From contig JANJXV010000101.1 of the NCBI GenBank assembly GCA_024803745.1, positions 2,535,001 to 2,599,000 on the forward strand: DNA of 64,000 bases, given 5' to 3'. The notes under the pieces were generated by a model, which did no database searches, was not told where the DNA came from, and saw only the letters and a program-made list of their open reading frames with translations. The stretch is from Megascapheus bottae (lineage: Eukaryota > Chordata > Mammalia > Rodentia > Geomyidae). Positions 26,654 to 41,084 of this stretch are shown in pieces (positions within the stretch are counted from its first letter, which is position 1; each line of letters opens with the position of its first letter). The position numbers were made by a program, and so were the translations under genes.

Positions 26654-27259
26654 GACAGAGGCACTGTAGGCGCAGGCGCAGTCCACCCCGGAGGTACGCA
26701 CGTAGTTGACGTACATGTCCACAGTTCCTGACAGAGGCTCTGTAGGCGCAGGCGCAGTCCACTCCGGAGTACGCACATAGTTGACTTAGATGTCCACAGC
26801 TCCTGACAGAGGCACTGTAGGCGCAGACGCAGTCCACCCCGGAGGTACGCACGCAGCTGACATTGACACTCATGCAGCTGATGTAACCGCTCAAGCACCT
26901 AGCAGGCTTAGATGCTCACTCAGGCAGCTGAGGCAGCTGCTCATGCAGCTGAGGGAGCCAGGCAGGCGCAGTCGGCACTGCGGCCGGGGTCGTGGGGGAC
27001 GTCGGTTGCGCTGGGGCCGCGCGCACCACCGGGACACGCGGGACGAGGCGCCGAGGGCACGGAGAAAGCGCGCAGCGCAGCGCCCAGGTCGCCCTGGCCG
27101 GGGCAGAAGCTGAGGAAGGGCCGGGCGAGCGCAGCCCCGGGGTGCTCGGGGCATGCAGGCCTGTCGGACGAGGGAGCTTCGGGTGGGGCCCGCGGGAGCC
27201 ACGTGGCGGGCCGGGTGGTGGGCGGCGAGGCCGGGGCGGGCTGGACGGCAGCAGTGCCG
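26654..27259 (+). repeat. GC-rich core, type L
   Basis: Three lead elements, short GCAGC run, AGCTTCGG. E-box 27,200-27,205, G-runs 27,208-27,240. Confidence 0.95.
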
Positions 27260-29290
27260 ACACACACGGCACACACGACACACACGACACACACACGACA
27301 CACACATGGCACACGACATTCATGACACACGACACACACGACACACACGACACACAACACACAGGACACACAACACACACGACACACACACACGACACAC
27401 ACACGACACACAACACACACATGACACAGGACACTCATGACAAATGACACACACACGACACACACACGACACACACATGACACACATGACACATGACACA
27501 CACATGCCACAACACACACGACACTCATGACACACGACACACACACGACACACACATGGCACACGACACTCATGACACACGACACACATGACACACACGA
27601 CACACATGACACACAACACACACGACACACACACGCGACACACATGACACACACATGACACATGACACACCTGACACACACGACACAAATGACACACACA
27701 CGACACACACATGGCACACGACACTCATGACACACGACACACACGACACACATGACACACAACACACAGGACACACAACACACACGACACACACACACGA
27801 CACACACACGACACACACACGACACACACATGACACACATGACACATGACACACACATGACACAACACACACGACACTCATGACACACGACACACACATG
27901 ACACAACACACACGACACTCATGACACACGACACACACACGACACACACATGGCACACGACACTCATGACACACGACACACACGACACACACGACACACA
28001 TGACACACACATGACACATGACACACATGACACACATGACACACATGACACACACGACACACACGACACACACGACACACACAACGCACACATGTTTGTT
28101 GTGTGTGTTGTGTCATATGTCATTTGCGGCATGTGTGTCATTTGTGTCGTGTGTGTCATGTGTGTGTCATGTGTGTCGCTTGTGTCACGTGTGTCGTGTG
28201 TGTGTCATTTGTGTCATGTGTGTCGTGTGTCATGTGTGTCATGTGTGTGTTGTTGTGTGTTGTGTGTCGTGTGTGTCGCGTGTGTGTCATGTGTCATGTG
28301 TGTGTCATGTGTTTCGCATGTGTCGTGTGTGTGTCATGTGTGTCATGTGTGTCGTGTGTGTCGTGACACACGACACTCATGACACGACACACACACGACA
28401 CACACATGGCACACGACACTCTTGACACACGACACACATGACACACACAACACACACGACACACAACACACACGACACACACATGACACATTACACACAT
28501 GACACACATGACACACATGACACACACGACACAAATGACACACACGACACTCACGACGCACACGTGTTTGTTGTGTGTGTTGTGTCATATGTCATTTGTG
28601 TCATGTGTGTGTCATTTGTGTCATGTGTGTGTCATGTGTGTGTCATGTGTGTCGCTTGTGTCGCGTGTGTCGTGTGTGTGTCTTGTGTGTCATCTGTGTG
28701 TTGTGTGTCGTGTGTGTCGTGTGTGTGTCATGTGTCATGTGTGTGTCATGTGTTTCGCGTGTCGTGTGTGTTTCATGTGTGTCATGTGTCGTGTGTGTGT
28801 GTCGTGTGTGTTGTGTGTCGTGTGTGTCGTTTGTGTCATGTGTGTCATGTGTGTCATGCGTGTCGTGTGTGTCGTGTGTGTCATGTGTCATTTGTGTCAT
28901 GTGTGTGTGTCATGTGTGTCATGTGTCGTGTGTGTGTCGTGTGTGTTGTGTGTCGTGTGTCATGTGTGTCATGTGTGTCGTGTGTGTCGTGTGTGTCATG
29001 TGTCATTTGTGTCATGTGTGTGTGTCGTGTGTCGTGTGTGTTGTGTGTCGTGTGTGTCGTGTGTGTCATGTGTGTCATGTGTGTCGTGTGTGTCGTGTGT
29101 GTCGTGTGTGTCATGTGTCATTTGTGTCATGTGTGTGTGTCGTGTGTCGTGTGTGTCGTGCGTGAGACACACATGTGATACACACATGACACACACGACG
29201 CACACGACACACAACACACACGACACACACGACACACACATGGCACACACAGACTCACAACACACACACGACACTCATGACACACGACAT
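27260..29290. repeat. Beta-long spacer, two hairpins
   Basis: HA at 28,089-28,094, H3 at 28,363-28,364, H1 at 28,561-28,566, H2 at 29,170-29,177. Same length as 1,911-3,941. Confidence 0.93.
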
Positions 29291-29750
29291 GACAGAGGCA
29301 CTGTAGGCGCAGGCGCAGTCCACCCCGGAGGTACGCACGCAGCTGACATTGACACTCATGCAGCTGATGTAACCGCTCAAGCACCTAGCAGGCTTAGATG
29401 CTCACTCAGGCAGCTGAGGCAGCTGCTCATGCAGCTGAGGGAGCCAGGCAGGCGCAGTCGGCACTGCGGCCGGGGTCGTGGGGGACGTCGGTTGCGCTGG
29501 GGCCGCGCGCACCACCGGGACACGCGGGACGAGGCGCCGAGGGCACGGAGAAAGCGCGCAGCGCAGCGCAGCGCCCAGGTCGGCCTGGCCGGGGCAGAAG
29601 CTGAGGAAGGGCCGGGCGAGCGCAGCCCCGGGGCGCTCGGGGCATGCAGGCCTGTCGGACGAGGGAGCCTCGGGTGGGGCCCGCGGGAGCCACGTGGCGG
29701 GCCGGGCGGTGGGCGGCGGGCCCGGGGCGGGCTGGACGGCAGCAGTGCCG
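29291..29750 (+). repeat. GC-rich core, type S
   Basis: Long GCAGC run, GCGCTCGG / GGGCCC haplotype. E-box 29,691-29,696, G-runs 29,699-29,731. Confidence 0.95.
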
Positions 29751-30721
29751 ACACACACGACACACTCGACACACACTCGACACACAACACACACGGTACA
29801 TGACACACAACACACACGACACACACACACATGACACACATGACACACACGCGACACACACACATGACACACAACACACACGACACACACATGACACACA
29901 CACGACACACCCATGAGACACATGACACATGACACACACATGACACACAACACACACACGACACTCATGACACACGACACACACACGACACACACATGGC
30001 ACACGACACTCATGACACACGACACACACGACACACACAACACACACGACACACAACACACACGACACACACACATGACACATGACACACATGACACACA
30101 TGACACACATGACACACACGACACAAATGACACACGACACTCACGACGCACACGTGTTTTTTTGTGTGTTGTGTCATATGTCATTTGTGTCATGTGTGTG
30201 TCATTTGTGTCATGTGTGTGTCATGTGTGTGTCATGTGTGTCATCTGTGTGTTGTGTGTCGTGTGTGTGTCATGTGTGTCATCTGTGTGTTGTGTGTCGT
30301 GTGTGTCGTGTGTGTGTCATGTGTCAAGTGTGTGTCATGTGTTTCGCGTGTCGTGTGTGTGTCATGTGTGTCATGTGTCGTGTGTGTCTGTCGTGTGTGT
30401 TGTGTGTCATGTGTGTCGTGTGTGTCGTGTGTGTCATGTGTCATTTGTGTCATGTGTGTGTGTCTTGTGTGTTGTGTGTCGTGTGTGTCGTGTGTGTCAT
30501 GTGTGTCATGTGTGTCGTGTGTGTCGTGTGTGTCGTGTGTGTCATGTGTCATTTGTGTCATGTGTGTGTGTCGTGTGTCATGTGTGTCGTGCGTGAGACA
30601 CACATGTGATACACACACGACACACACGACGCACACGACACACAACACACACGACACACACGACACACACATGGCACACACAGACTCACAACACACACAC
30701 GACACTCATGACACACGACAT
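29751..30721. repeat. Alpha spacer
   Basis: H1 at 30,151-30,156 with T7, H2 at 30,601-30,608. Confidence 0.93.
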
Positions 30722-31332
30722 GACAGAGGCACTGTAGGCGCAGGCGCAGTCCACCCCGGAGGTACGCACGTAGTTGACGTACATGTCCACAGTTCCTGAC
30801 AGAGGCTCTGTAGGCGCAGGCGCAGTCCACTCCGGAGTACGCACATAGTTGACTTAGATGTCCACAGCTCCTGACAGAGGCACTGTAGGCGCAGACGCAG
30901 TCCACCCCGGAGGTACGCACGCAGCTGACATTGACACTCATGCAGCTGATGTAACCGCTCAAGCACCTAGCAGGCTTAGATGCTCACTCAGGCAGCTGAG
31001 GCAGCTGCTCATGCAGCTGAGGGAGCCAGGCAGGCGCAGTCGGCACTGCGGCCGGGGTCGTGGGGGACGTCGGTTGCGCTGGGGCCGCGCGCACCACCGG
31101 GACACGCGGGACGAGGCGCCGAGGGCACGGAGAAAGCGCGCAGCGCAGCGCAGCGCCCAGGTCGCCCTGGCCGGGGCAGAAGCTGAGGAAGGGCCGGGCG
31201 AGCGCAGCCCCGGGGTGCTCGGGGGATGCAGGCCTGTCGGACGAGGGAGCCTCGGGTGGGGCCCGCGGGAGCCACGTGGCGGGCCGGGTGGTGGGCGGCG
31301 AGGCCGGGGCGGGCTGGACGGCAGCAGTGCCG
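30722..31332 (+). repeat. GC-rich core, type L
   Basis: Three lead elements, long GCAGC run. CGGGGGATGC variant shared with 15,065-15,670. E-box 31,273-31,278, G-runs 31,281-31,313. Confidence 0.95.
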
Positions 31333-32504
31333 ACACACACGGCACACACGACACACACGACACACACACGACACACACATGGCACACGACATTCATGACA
31401 CACGACACACACGACACACAACACACAGGACACACAACACACACGACACACACACACGACACACACACGACACACAACACACACATGACACAGGACACTC
31501 ATGACAAATGACACACACACGACACACACACGACACACACATGACACACATGACACATGACACACACATGCCACAACACACACGACACTCATGACACACG
31601 ACACACACACGACACACACATGGCACACGACACTCATGACACACGACACACATGACACACACGACACACATGACACACAACACACACGACACACACACGC
31701 GACACACATGACACACACATGACACATGACACACCTGACACACACGACACAAATGACACACACGACACTCACGACGCACACGTGTTTGTTGTGTGTGTTG
31801 TGTCATATGTCATTTGTGTCATGTGTGTGTCATTTGTGTCATGTGTGTGTCATGTGTGTGTCATGTGTGTCGCTTGTGTCACGTGTGTCGTGTGTGTGTC
31901 TTGTGTGTCATCTGTGTGTTGTGTGTCGTGTGGGTCGTGTGTGTGTCATGTGTCATGTGTGTGTCATGTGTTTCGCGTGTCGTGTGTGTGTCATGTGTGT
32001 CATGTGTCGTGTGTGTGTGTCGTGTTTGTTGTGTGTCGTGTGTGTCGTTTGTGTCATGTGTGTCATGTGTGTCGTGCGTGTCGTGTGTGTCGTGTGTGTC
32101 GTGTGTGTCATGTGTCATTTGTGTCATGTGTGTGTGTCATGTGTGTCATGTGTCGTGTGTGTGTCGTGTGTGTTGTGTGTCGTGTGTCATGTGTGTCATG
32201 TGTGTCGTGTGTGTCGTGTGTGTCATGTGTCATTTGTGTCATGTGTGTGTCGTGTGTCGTGTGTGTTGTGTGTCGTGTGTGTCGTGTGTGTCATGTGTGT
32301 CATGTGTGTCGTGTGTGTCGTGTGTGTCATGTGTCATTTGTGTCATGTGTGTGTCGTGTGTCGTGTGTGTCGTGTGTGAGACACACATGTGATACACACA
32401 CGACACACACGACCCACACGACACACAACACACACGACACACACGACACACACATGGCACACACAGACTCACAACACACACACGACACTCATGACACACG
32501 ACAT
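31333..32504. repeat. Beta-single spacer
   Basis: H1 at 31,779-31,784, H2 at 32,384-32,391. It has GTGTGGGTCG near 31,930 and CGACCCACACG in the lead-in, marks also seen in the spacers at 45,400 and 56,016. Confidence 0.92.
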
Positions 32505-33039
32505 GACAGAGGCTCTGTAGGCGCAGGCGCAGTCCACTCCGGAGTACGCACGTAGTTGACTTAGATGTCCACAGCTCCTGACAGAGGCACTGTAGGCGCA
32601 GACGCAGTCCACCCCGGAGGTACGCACGCAGCTGACATTGACACTCATGCAGCTGATGTAACCGCTCAAGCACCTAGCAGGCTTAGATGCTCACTCAGGC
32701 AGCTGAGGCAGCTGCTCATGCAGCTGAGGGAGCCAGGCAGGCGCAGTCGGCACTGCGGCCGGGGTCGTGGGGGACGTCGGTTGCGCTGGGGCCGCGCGCA
32801 CCACCGGGACACGCGGGACGAGGCGCCGAGGGCACGGAGAAAGCGCGCAGCGCAGCGCAGCGCCCAGGTCGGCCTGGCCGGGGCAGAAGCTGAGGAAGGG
32901 CCGGGCGAGCGCAGCCCCGGGGTGCTCGGGGCATGCAGGCCTGTCGGACGAGGGAGCCTCAGGTGGGGCCCGCGGGAGCCACGTGGCGGGCAAGGTGGTG
33001 GGCGGCGAGGCCGGGGCGGGCTGGACGGCAGCAGTGCCG
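32505..33039 (+). repeat. GC-rich core, type M
   Basis: Two lead elements, the first beginning GACAGAGGCTCTG (a copy-2 type). Long GCAGC run. GGCGGGCAAGG breaks the second G-run. E-box 32,980-32,985. Confidence 0.95.
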
Positions 33040-34009
33040 ACACACACGACACACACGACACACACACGACACACAACACACACATGACACACGACACTCA
33101 TGACACACGACACACACACGACACACACGCGACACACACATGACACACACACGACACACACACGACACACACATGACACACATGACACATGACACACACA
33201 TGACACACAACACACACGACACTCATGACACACGACACACACGACACACACAACACACACGACACACAACACACACGACACACACACATGACACATGACA
33301 CACATGACACACATGACACACATGACACACACGACCCAAATGACACACACGACACACACGACTCACACGTGTTTGTTGTGTGTGTTGTGTCATATATCAT
33401 TTGCGTCATGTGTGCGTCATTTGTGTCATGTGTGTGTCATGTGTGTCGCTTGTGTCGCGTGTGTCGTGTGTGTGTCATATGTGTCATCTGTGTGTTGTGT
33501 GTCGTGTGTGTCGTGTGTGTGTCATGTGTCATATGTGTGTCATGTTTCGCGTGTCGTGTGTGTGTCATGTGTGTCATGTGTCATGTGTCATGTGTCGTGT
33601 GTGTCGTGTGTGTTGTGTGTCGTGTGTCATGTGTGTCATGTGTGTCATGTGTGGCGTGCGTGTCGTGTGTGTCGTGTGTGTCATGTGTCATTTGTGTCAT
33701 GTGTGTGTCATGTGTCGTGTGTGTGTCGTGTGTGTTGTGTGTCATGTGTCATGTGTGTCATGTGTGTCGCGTGTGTCGTGTGTGTCATGTGTCATTTGTG
33801 TCATGTGTGTGTGTCGTGTGTGTTGTGTGTCGTGTGTGTCGTGTGTGTCATGTGTGCCATGTGTGTCGTGTGTGTCGTGCGTGAGACACACATGTGATAC
33901 ACACACGACACACACGACGCACACGACACACAACACACACGACACACACGACACACACATGGCACACACAGACTCACAACACACACACGACACTCATGAC
34001 ACACGACAT
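33040..34009. repeat. Gamma spacer
   Basis: GACCCAAATGAC lies just before the hinge (about 33,332), and the hinge reads GACTCACACGTG with H1 at 33,366-33,371. H2 at 33,889-33,896. The TG arm holds CATATGTGTGTCATG-like variants not seen in alpha or beta copies. Confidence 0.9.
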
Positions 34010-34620
34010 GACAGAGGCACTGTAGGCGCAGGCGCAGTCCACCCCGGAGGTACGCACGTAGTTGACGTACATGTCCACAGTTCCTGACAGAGGCTCTGTA
34101 GGCGCAGGCGCAGTCCACTCCGGAGTACGCACATAGTTGACTTAGATGTCCACAGCTCCTGACAGAGGCACTGTAGGCGCAGACGCAGTCCACCCCGGAG
34201 GTACGCACGCAGCTGACATTGACACTCATGCAGCTGATGTAACCGCTCAAGCACCTAGCAGGCTTAGATGCTCACTCAGGCAGCTGAGGCAGCTGCTCAT
34301 GCAGCTGAGGGAGCCAGGCAGGCGCAGTCGGCACTGCGGCCGGGGTCGTGGGGGACGTCGGTTGCGCTGGGGCCGCGCGCACCACCGGGACACGCGGGAC
34401 GAGGCGCCGAGGGCACGGAGAAAGCGCGCAGCGCAGCGCAGCGCCCAGGTCGGCCTGGCCGGGGCAGAAGCTGAGGAAGGGCCGGGCGAGCGCAGCCCCG
34501 GGGTGCTCGGGGCATGCAGGCCTGTCGGACGAGGGAGCCTCGGGTGGGGCCCGCGGGAGCCACGTGGCGGGCCGGGTGGTGGGCGGCGAGGCCGGGGCGG
34601 GCTGGACGGCAGCAGTGCCG
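34010..34620 (+). repeat. GC-rich core, type L
   Basis: Three lead elements, long GCAGC run, GGGTGCTCGG / GAGGCC haplotype. E-box 34,561-34,566. Confidence 0.95.
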
Positions 34621-35808
34621 ACACACACGGCACACACGACACACACGACACACACACGACACACACATGGCACACGACATTCATGACACACGACACACAC
34701 GACACACACGACACACAACACACAGGACACACAACACACACGACACACACACACGACACACACACGACACACAACACACACATGACACAGGACACTCATG
34801 ACAAATGACACACACACGACACACACACGACACACACATGACACACATGACACATGACACACACATGACACAACACACACGACACTCACGACACACGACA
34901 CATACACGACACACACATGGCACACGACACTCATGACACACGACACACATGACACACACGACACACATGACACACAACACACACGACACACACACGCGAC
35001 ACACATGACACACACATGACACATGACACACCTGACACACACGACACAAATGACACACACGACACTCACGACGCACACGTGTTTGTTGTGTGTGTTGTGT
35101 CATATGTCATTTGTGTCATGTGTGTGTCATTTGTGTCATGTGTGTGTCATGTGTGTGTCATGTGTGTCGCTTGTGTCGCGTGTGTCGTGTGTGTGTCTTG
35201 TGTGTCATCTGTGTGTTGTGTGTCGTGTGTGTCGTGTGTGTGTCATGTGTCATGTGTGTGTCATGTGTTTCGCGTGTCGTGTGTGTGTCGTGTGTCATGT
35301 GTCGTGTGTGTGTGTCGTGTGTGTTGTGTGTCGTGTGTGTCGTTTGTGTCATGTGTGTCATGTGTGTCGTGCGTGTCGTGTGTGTCGTGTGTGTCGTGTG
35401 TGTCATGTGTCATTTGTGTCATGTGTGTGTGTCATGTGTGTCATGTGTCGTGTGTGTGTCGTGTGTGTTGTGTGTCGTGTGTCATGTGTGTCATGTGTGT
35501 CGTGTGTGTCGTGTGTGTCATGTGTCATTTGTGTCATGTGTGTGTCGTGTGTCGTGTGTGTTGTGTGTCGTGTGTGTCGTGTGTGTCATGTGTGTCATGT
35601 GTGTCATGTGTGTCGTGTGTGTCGTGTGTGTCATGTGTCATTTGTGTCATGTGTGTGTCGTGTGTCGTGTGTGTCGTGCGTGAGACACACATGTGATACA
35701 CACACGACACACACGACCCACACGACACACAACACACACGACACACACGACACACACATGGCACACACAGACTCACAACACACACACGACACTCATGACA
35801 CACGACAT
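34621..35808. repeat. Beta-single spacer
   Basis: H1 at 35,076-35,081, H2 at 35,688-35,695. CGACACATACACG near 34,888 recurs near 40,223, 45,676 and 56,292. Confidence 0.92.
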
Positions 35809-36268
35809 GACAGAGGCACTGTAGGCGCAGGCGCAGTCCACCCCGGAGGTACGCACGCAGCTGACATTGACACTCATGCAGCTGATGTAACCGCTCAAGC
35901 ACCTAGCAGGCTTAGATGCTCACTCAGGCAGCTGAGGCAGCTGCTCATGCAGCTGAGGGAGCCAGGCAGGCGCAGTCGGCACTGCGGCCGGGGTCGTGGG
36001 GGACGTCGGTTGCGCTGGGGCCGCGCGCACCACCGGGACACGCGGGACGAGGCGCCGAGGGCACGGAGAAAGCGCGCAGCGCAGCGCAGCGCCCAGGTCG
36101 CCCTGGCCGGGGCAGAAGCTGAGGAAGGGCCGGGCGAGCGCAGCCCCGGGGTGCTCGGGGCATGCAGGCCTGTCGGACGAGGGAGCCTCGGGTGGGGCCC
36201 GCGGGAGCCACGTGGCAGGCCGGGTGGTGGGCGGCGAGGCCGGGGCGGGCTGGACGGCAGCAGTGCCG
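35809..36268 (+). repeat. GC-rich core, type S, of the T haplotype
   Basis: One lead element combined with GGGTGCTCGG and GAGGCC, which in the first 30 kb travel with L cores (apart from the deleted core at 11,532). This points to exchange within the core. E-box 36,209-36,214, GGCAGG variant after it. Confidence 0.94.
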
Positions 36269-37795
36269 ACACACACGGCACACACGACACACACGACACA
36301 CACACGACACACACATGGCACACGACACTCATGACACACGACACACACGACACACACGACACACAACACACAGGACACACAACACACACGACACACACAC
36401 ACGACACACACACGACACACACACGACACACACATGACACACATGACACATGACACACACATGACACAACACACACGACACTCATGACACACGACACACA
36501 CATGACACAACACACACGACACTCATGACACACGACACACACACGGCACACACATGGCACACGACACTCATGACACACGACACACACGACACACACGACA
36601 CACATGACACACACATGACATATGACACACATGACACACATGACACACATGACACACACGACACACACGACACACACGACACACACGACACACACGACAC
36701 ACACAACGCACACATGTTTGTTGTGTGTGTTGTGTCATATGTCATTTGCGGCATGTGTGTCATTTGTGTCGTGTGTGTCATGTGTGTGTCATGTGTGTCG
36801 CTTGTGTCACGTGTGTCGTGTGTGTGTCATTTGTGTCATGTGTGTCGTGTGTCATGTGTGTCATGTGTGTGTTGTTGTGTGTTGTGTGTCGTGTGTGTCG
36901 CGTGTGTGTCATGTGTCATGTGTGTGTCATGTGTTTCGCGTGTGTCGTGTGTGTGTCATGTGTGTCATGTGTGTCGTGTGTGTCGTGACACACGAAACTC
37001 ATGACACGACACACACACGACACACACATGGCACACGACACTCTTGACACACGACACACATGACACACACAACACACACGACACACAACACACGACACAC
37101 ACATGACTCATTACACACATGACACACATGACACACATGACACACACGACACAAATGACACACACGACACTCACGACGCACACGTGTTTGTTGTGTGTGT
37201 TGTGTCATATGTCATTTGTGTCATGTGTGTGTCATTTGTGTCATGTGTGTGTCATGTGTGTGTCATGTGTGTCGCTTGTGTCGCGTGTGTCGTGTGTGTG
37301 TCTTGTGTGTCATCTGTGTGTTGTGTGTCGTGTGTGTCGTGTGTGTGTCATGTGTCATGTGTGTGTCATGTGTTTCGCGTGTCGTGTGTGTTTCATGTGT
37401 GTCATGTGTCGTGTGTGTGTGTCGTGTGTGTTGTGTGTCGTGTGTGTCGTTTGTGTCATGTGTGTCATGTGTGTCATGCGTGTCGTGTGTGTCGTGTGTG
37501 TCATGTGTCATTTGTGTCATGTGTGTGTGTCATGTGTGTCATGTGTCGTGTGTGTGTCGTGTGTGTTGTGTGTCGTGTGTCATGTGTGTCATGTGTGTCG
37601 TGTGTGTCGTGTGTGTCATGTGTCATTTGTGTCATGTGTGTGTGTCGTGTGTCGTGTGTGTCGTGCGTGAGACACACATGTGATACACACACGACACACA
37701 CGACGCACACGACACACAACACACACGACACACACGACACACACATGGCACACACAGACTCACAACACACACACGACACTCATGACACACGACAT
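36269..37795. repeat. Beta-long spacer, shortened
   Basis: HA at 36,711-36,716, H3 at 36,985-36,986, H1 at 37,181-37,186, H2 at 37,675-37,682. Homologous to 10,050-11,531 in its first half (shared GACATATGAC mark), with private ACGAAACTC near 36,993 and ATGACTCATTAC near 37,104. Confidence 0.92.
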
Positions 37796-38255
37796 GACAG
37801 AGGCACTGTAGGCGCAGGCGCAGTCCACCCCGGAGGTACGCACGCAGCTGACATTGACACTCATGCAGCTGATGTAACCGCTCAAGCACCTAGCAGGCTT
37901 AGATGCTCACTCAGGCAGCTGAGGCAGCTGCTCATGCAGCTGAGGGAGCCAGGCAGGCGCAGTCGGCACTGCGGCCGGGGTCGTGGGGGAGGTCGGTTGC
38001 GCTGGGGCCGCGCGCACCACCGGGACACGCGGGACGAGGCGCCGAGGGTACGGAGAAAGCGCGCAGCGCAGCGCAGCGCCCAGGTCGGCCTGGCCGGGGC
38101 AGAAGCTGAGGAAGGGCCGGGCGAGCGCAGCCCCGGGGCGCTCGGGGCATGCAGGCCTGTCGGACGAGGGAGCCTCGGGTGGGGCCCGCGGGAGCCACGT
38201 GGCGGGCCGGGCGGTGGGCGGCGAGGCCGGGGCGGGCTGGACGGCAGCAGTGCCG
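37796..38255 (+). repeat. GC-rich core, type S
   Basis: Long GCAGC run, GCGCTCGG with GAGGCC. Private GGGGGAGGTCGG near 37,986 and AGGGTACGG near 38,045. E-box 38,196-38,201. Confidence 0.95.
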
Positions 38256-39337
38256 ACACACACGACACACACGACACACACACGACACACAACACACACG
38301 GTACATGACACACAACACACACGACACACACACACATGACACACATGACACACACGCGACACACACACATGACACACAACACACACGACACACACATGAC
38401 ACACACACGACACACCCATGAGACACATGACACATGACACACACATGACACACAACACACACACGACACTCATGACACACGACACACACACGACACACAC
38501 ATGGCACACGACACTCATGACACACGACACACACGACACACACAACACACACGACACACAACACACACGACACACACACATGACACATGACACACATGAC
38601 ACACATGACACACATGACACACACGACACAAATGACACACGACACTCACGATGCACACGTGTTTTTTTGTGTGTTGTGTCATATGTCATTTGTGTCATGT
38701 GTGTGTCATTTGTGTCATGTGTGTGTCATGTGTGTGTCATGTGTGTCATCTGTGTGTTGTGTGTCGTGTGTGTGTCATGTGTGTCATCTGTGTGTTGTGT
38801 GTCGTGTGTGTCGTGTGTGTGTCATGTGTCATGTGTGTGTCATGTGTTTCGCGTGTCGTGTGTGTGTCATGTGTGTCATGTGTCGTGTGTCTGTCGTGTG
38901 TGTTGTGTGTCGTGCGTGTCGTGTGTGTCGTGTGTGTCATGTGTCATTTGTGTCATGTGTGTGTCATGTGTGTCATGTGTCGTGTGTGTGTCGTGTGTGT
39001 TGTGTGTCATGTGTCATGTGTGTCATGTGTGTCGTGTGTGTCGTGTGTGTCATGTGTCATTTGTGTCATGTGTGTGTGTCTTGTGTGTTGTGTGTCGTGT
39101 GTGTCGTGTGTGTCATGTGTGTCATGTGTGTCGTGTGTGTCGTGTGTGTCGTGTGTGTCATGTGTCATTTGTGTCATGTGTGTGTGTCGTGTGTCATGTG
39201 TGTCGTGCGTGAGACACACATGTGATACACACACGACACACACGACGCACACGACACACAACACACACGACACACACGACACACACATGGCACACACAGA
39301 CTCACAACACACACACGACACTCATGACACACGACAT
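38256..39337. repeat. Alpha spacer with longer TG arm
   Basis: H1 at 38,656-38,661 with T7, preceded by the private ACGATGCAC. H2 at 39,217-39,224. Two bases shorter than the homologous spacer at 13,981. Confidence 0.92.
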
Positions 39338-39948
39338 GACAGAGGCACTGTAGGCGCAGGCGCAGTCCACCCCGGAGGTACGCACGTAGTTGACGTACAT
39401 GTCCACAGTTCCTGACAGAGGCTCTGTAGGCGCAGGCGCAGTCCACTCCGGAGTACGCACATAGTTGACTTAGATGTCCACAGCTCCTGACAGAGGCACT
39501 GTAGGCGCAGACGCAGTCCACCCCGGAGGTACGCACGCAGCTGACATTGACACTCATGCAGCTGATGTAACCGCTCAAGCACCTAGCAGGCTTAGATGCT
39601 CACTCAGGCAGCTGAGGCAGCTGCTCATGCAGCTGAGGGAGCCAGGCAGGCGCAGTCGGCACTGCGGCCGGGGTCGTGGGGGACGTCGGTTGCGCTGGGG
39701 CCGCGCGCACCACCGGGACACGCGGGACGAGGCGCCGAGGGCACGGAGAAAGCGCGCAGCGCAGCGCAGCGCCCAGGTCGGCCTGGCCGGGGCAGAAGCT
39801 GAGGAAGGGCCGGGCGAGCGCAGCCCCGGGGTGCTCGGGGCATGCAGGCCTGTCGGACGAGGGAGCCTCGGGTGGGGCCCGCGGGAGCCACGTGGCGGGC
39901 CGGGTGGTGGGCGGCGAGGCCGGGGCGGGCTGGACGGCAGCAGTGCCG
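39338..39948 (+). repeat. GC-rich core, type L
   Basis: Three lead elements, long GCAGC run. E-box 39,889-39,894. Confidence 0.95.
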
Positions 39949-41084
39949 ACACACACGGCACACACGACACACAAGACACACACACGACACACACATGGCA
40001 CACGACATTCATGACACACGACACACACGACACACACGACACACAACACACAGGACACACAACACACACGACACACACACACGACACACACACGACACAC
40101 AACACACACATGACACAGGACACTCATGACAAATGACACACACACGACACACACACGACACACACATGACACACATGACACATGACACACACATGACACA
40201 ACACACACGACACTCATGACACACGACACATACACGACACACACATGGCACACGACACTCATGACACACGACACACATGACACACACGACACACATGACA
40301 CACAACACACACGACACACACACGCGACACATATGACACACACATGACACATGACACACCTGACACACACGACACAAATGACACACACGACACTCACGAC
40401 GCACACGTGTTTGTTGTGTGTGTTGTGTCATATGTCATTTGTGTCATGTGTGTGTCATTTGTGTCATGTGTGTGTCATGTGTGTGTCATGTGTGTCGCTT
40501 GTGTCGCGTGTGTCGTGTGTGTGTCTTGTGTGTCATCTGTGTGTTGTGTGTCGTGTGTGTCGTGTGTGTGTCATGTGTCATGTGTGTGTCATGTGTTTCG
40601 CGTGTCGTGTGTGTGTCATGTGTGTCATGTGTCGTGTGTGTGTGTCGTGTGTGTTGTGTGTCGTGTGTGTCGTTTGTGTCATGTGTGTCATGTGTGTCGT
40701 GCGTGCCGTGTGTGTCGTGTGTGTCGTGTGTGTCATGTGTCATTTGTGTCATGTGTGTGTGTCATGTGTGTCATGTGTCGTGTGTGTGTCGTGTGTGTTG
40801 TGTGTCGTGTGTCATGTGTGTCATGTGTGTCGTGTGTGTCATGTGTCATTTGTGTCATGTGTGTGTCGTGTGTCGTGTGTGTTGTGTGTCGTGTGTGTCG
40901 TGTGTGTCATGTGTGTCATGTGTGTCATGTGTGTCGTGTGTCGTGTGTGTCGTGCGTGAGACACACATGTGATACACACACGACACACACGACCCACACG
41001 ACACACAACACACACGACACACACGACACACACATGGCACACACAGACTCACAACACACACACGACACTCATGACACACGACAT
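39949..41084. repeat. Beta-single spacer, shortened TG arm
   Basis: H1 at 40,404-40,409, H2 at 40,964-40,971. The TG arm lacks about one half sub-repeat just before H2, and a private GTGCCGTGTG lies near 40,703. Confidence 0.91.

Larger units (their letters stand above)
25223..29290. repeat. 4,068-bp higher-order repeat, distant copy
   Basis: The same core and spacer order and the same internal distances as 1-3,941, at a shift of 25,349 bp. Small differences exist: the core reads CTGTCGG here against CTGGCGG at 1-333 and 3,942-4,401. The following alpha spacer and core at 30,722 continue the spacing. Confidence 0.88.

Noticed and set aside
35023..36453. Open frame of 476 codons on the plus strand
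   Set aside because: It reads through a TG arm, a CA arm and a core. The arms translate to Cys-Val or Thr-His-Asp runs because their units are multiples of 9 bp, and homologous units break the frame by indels.
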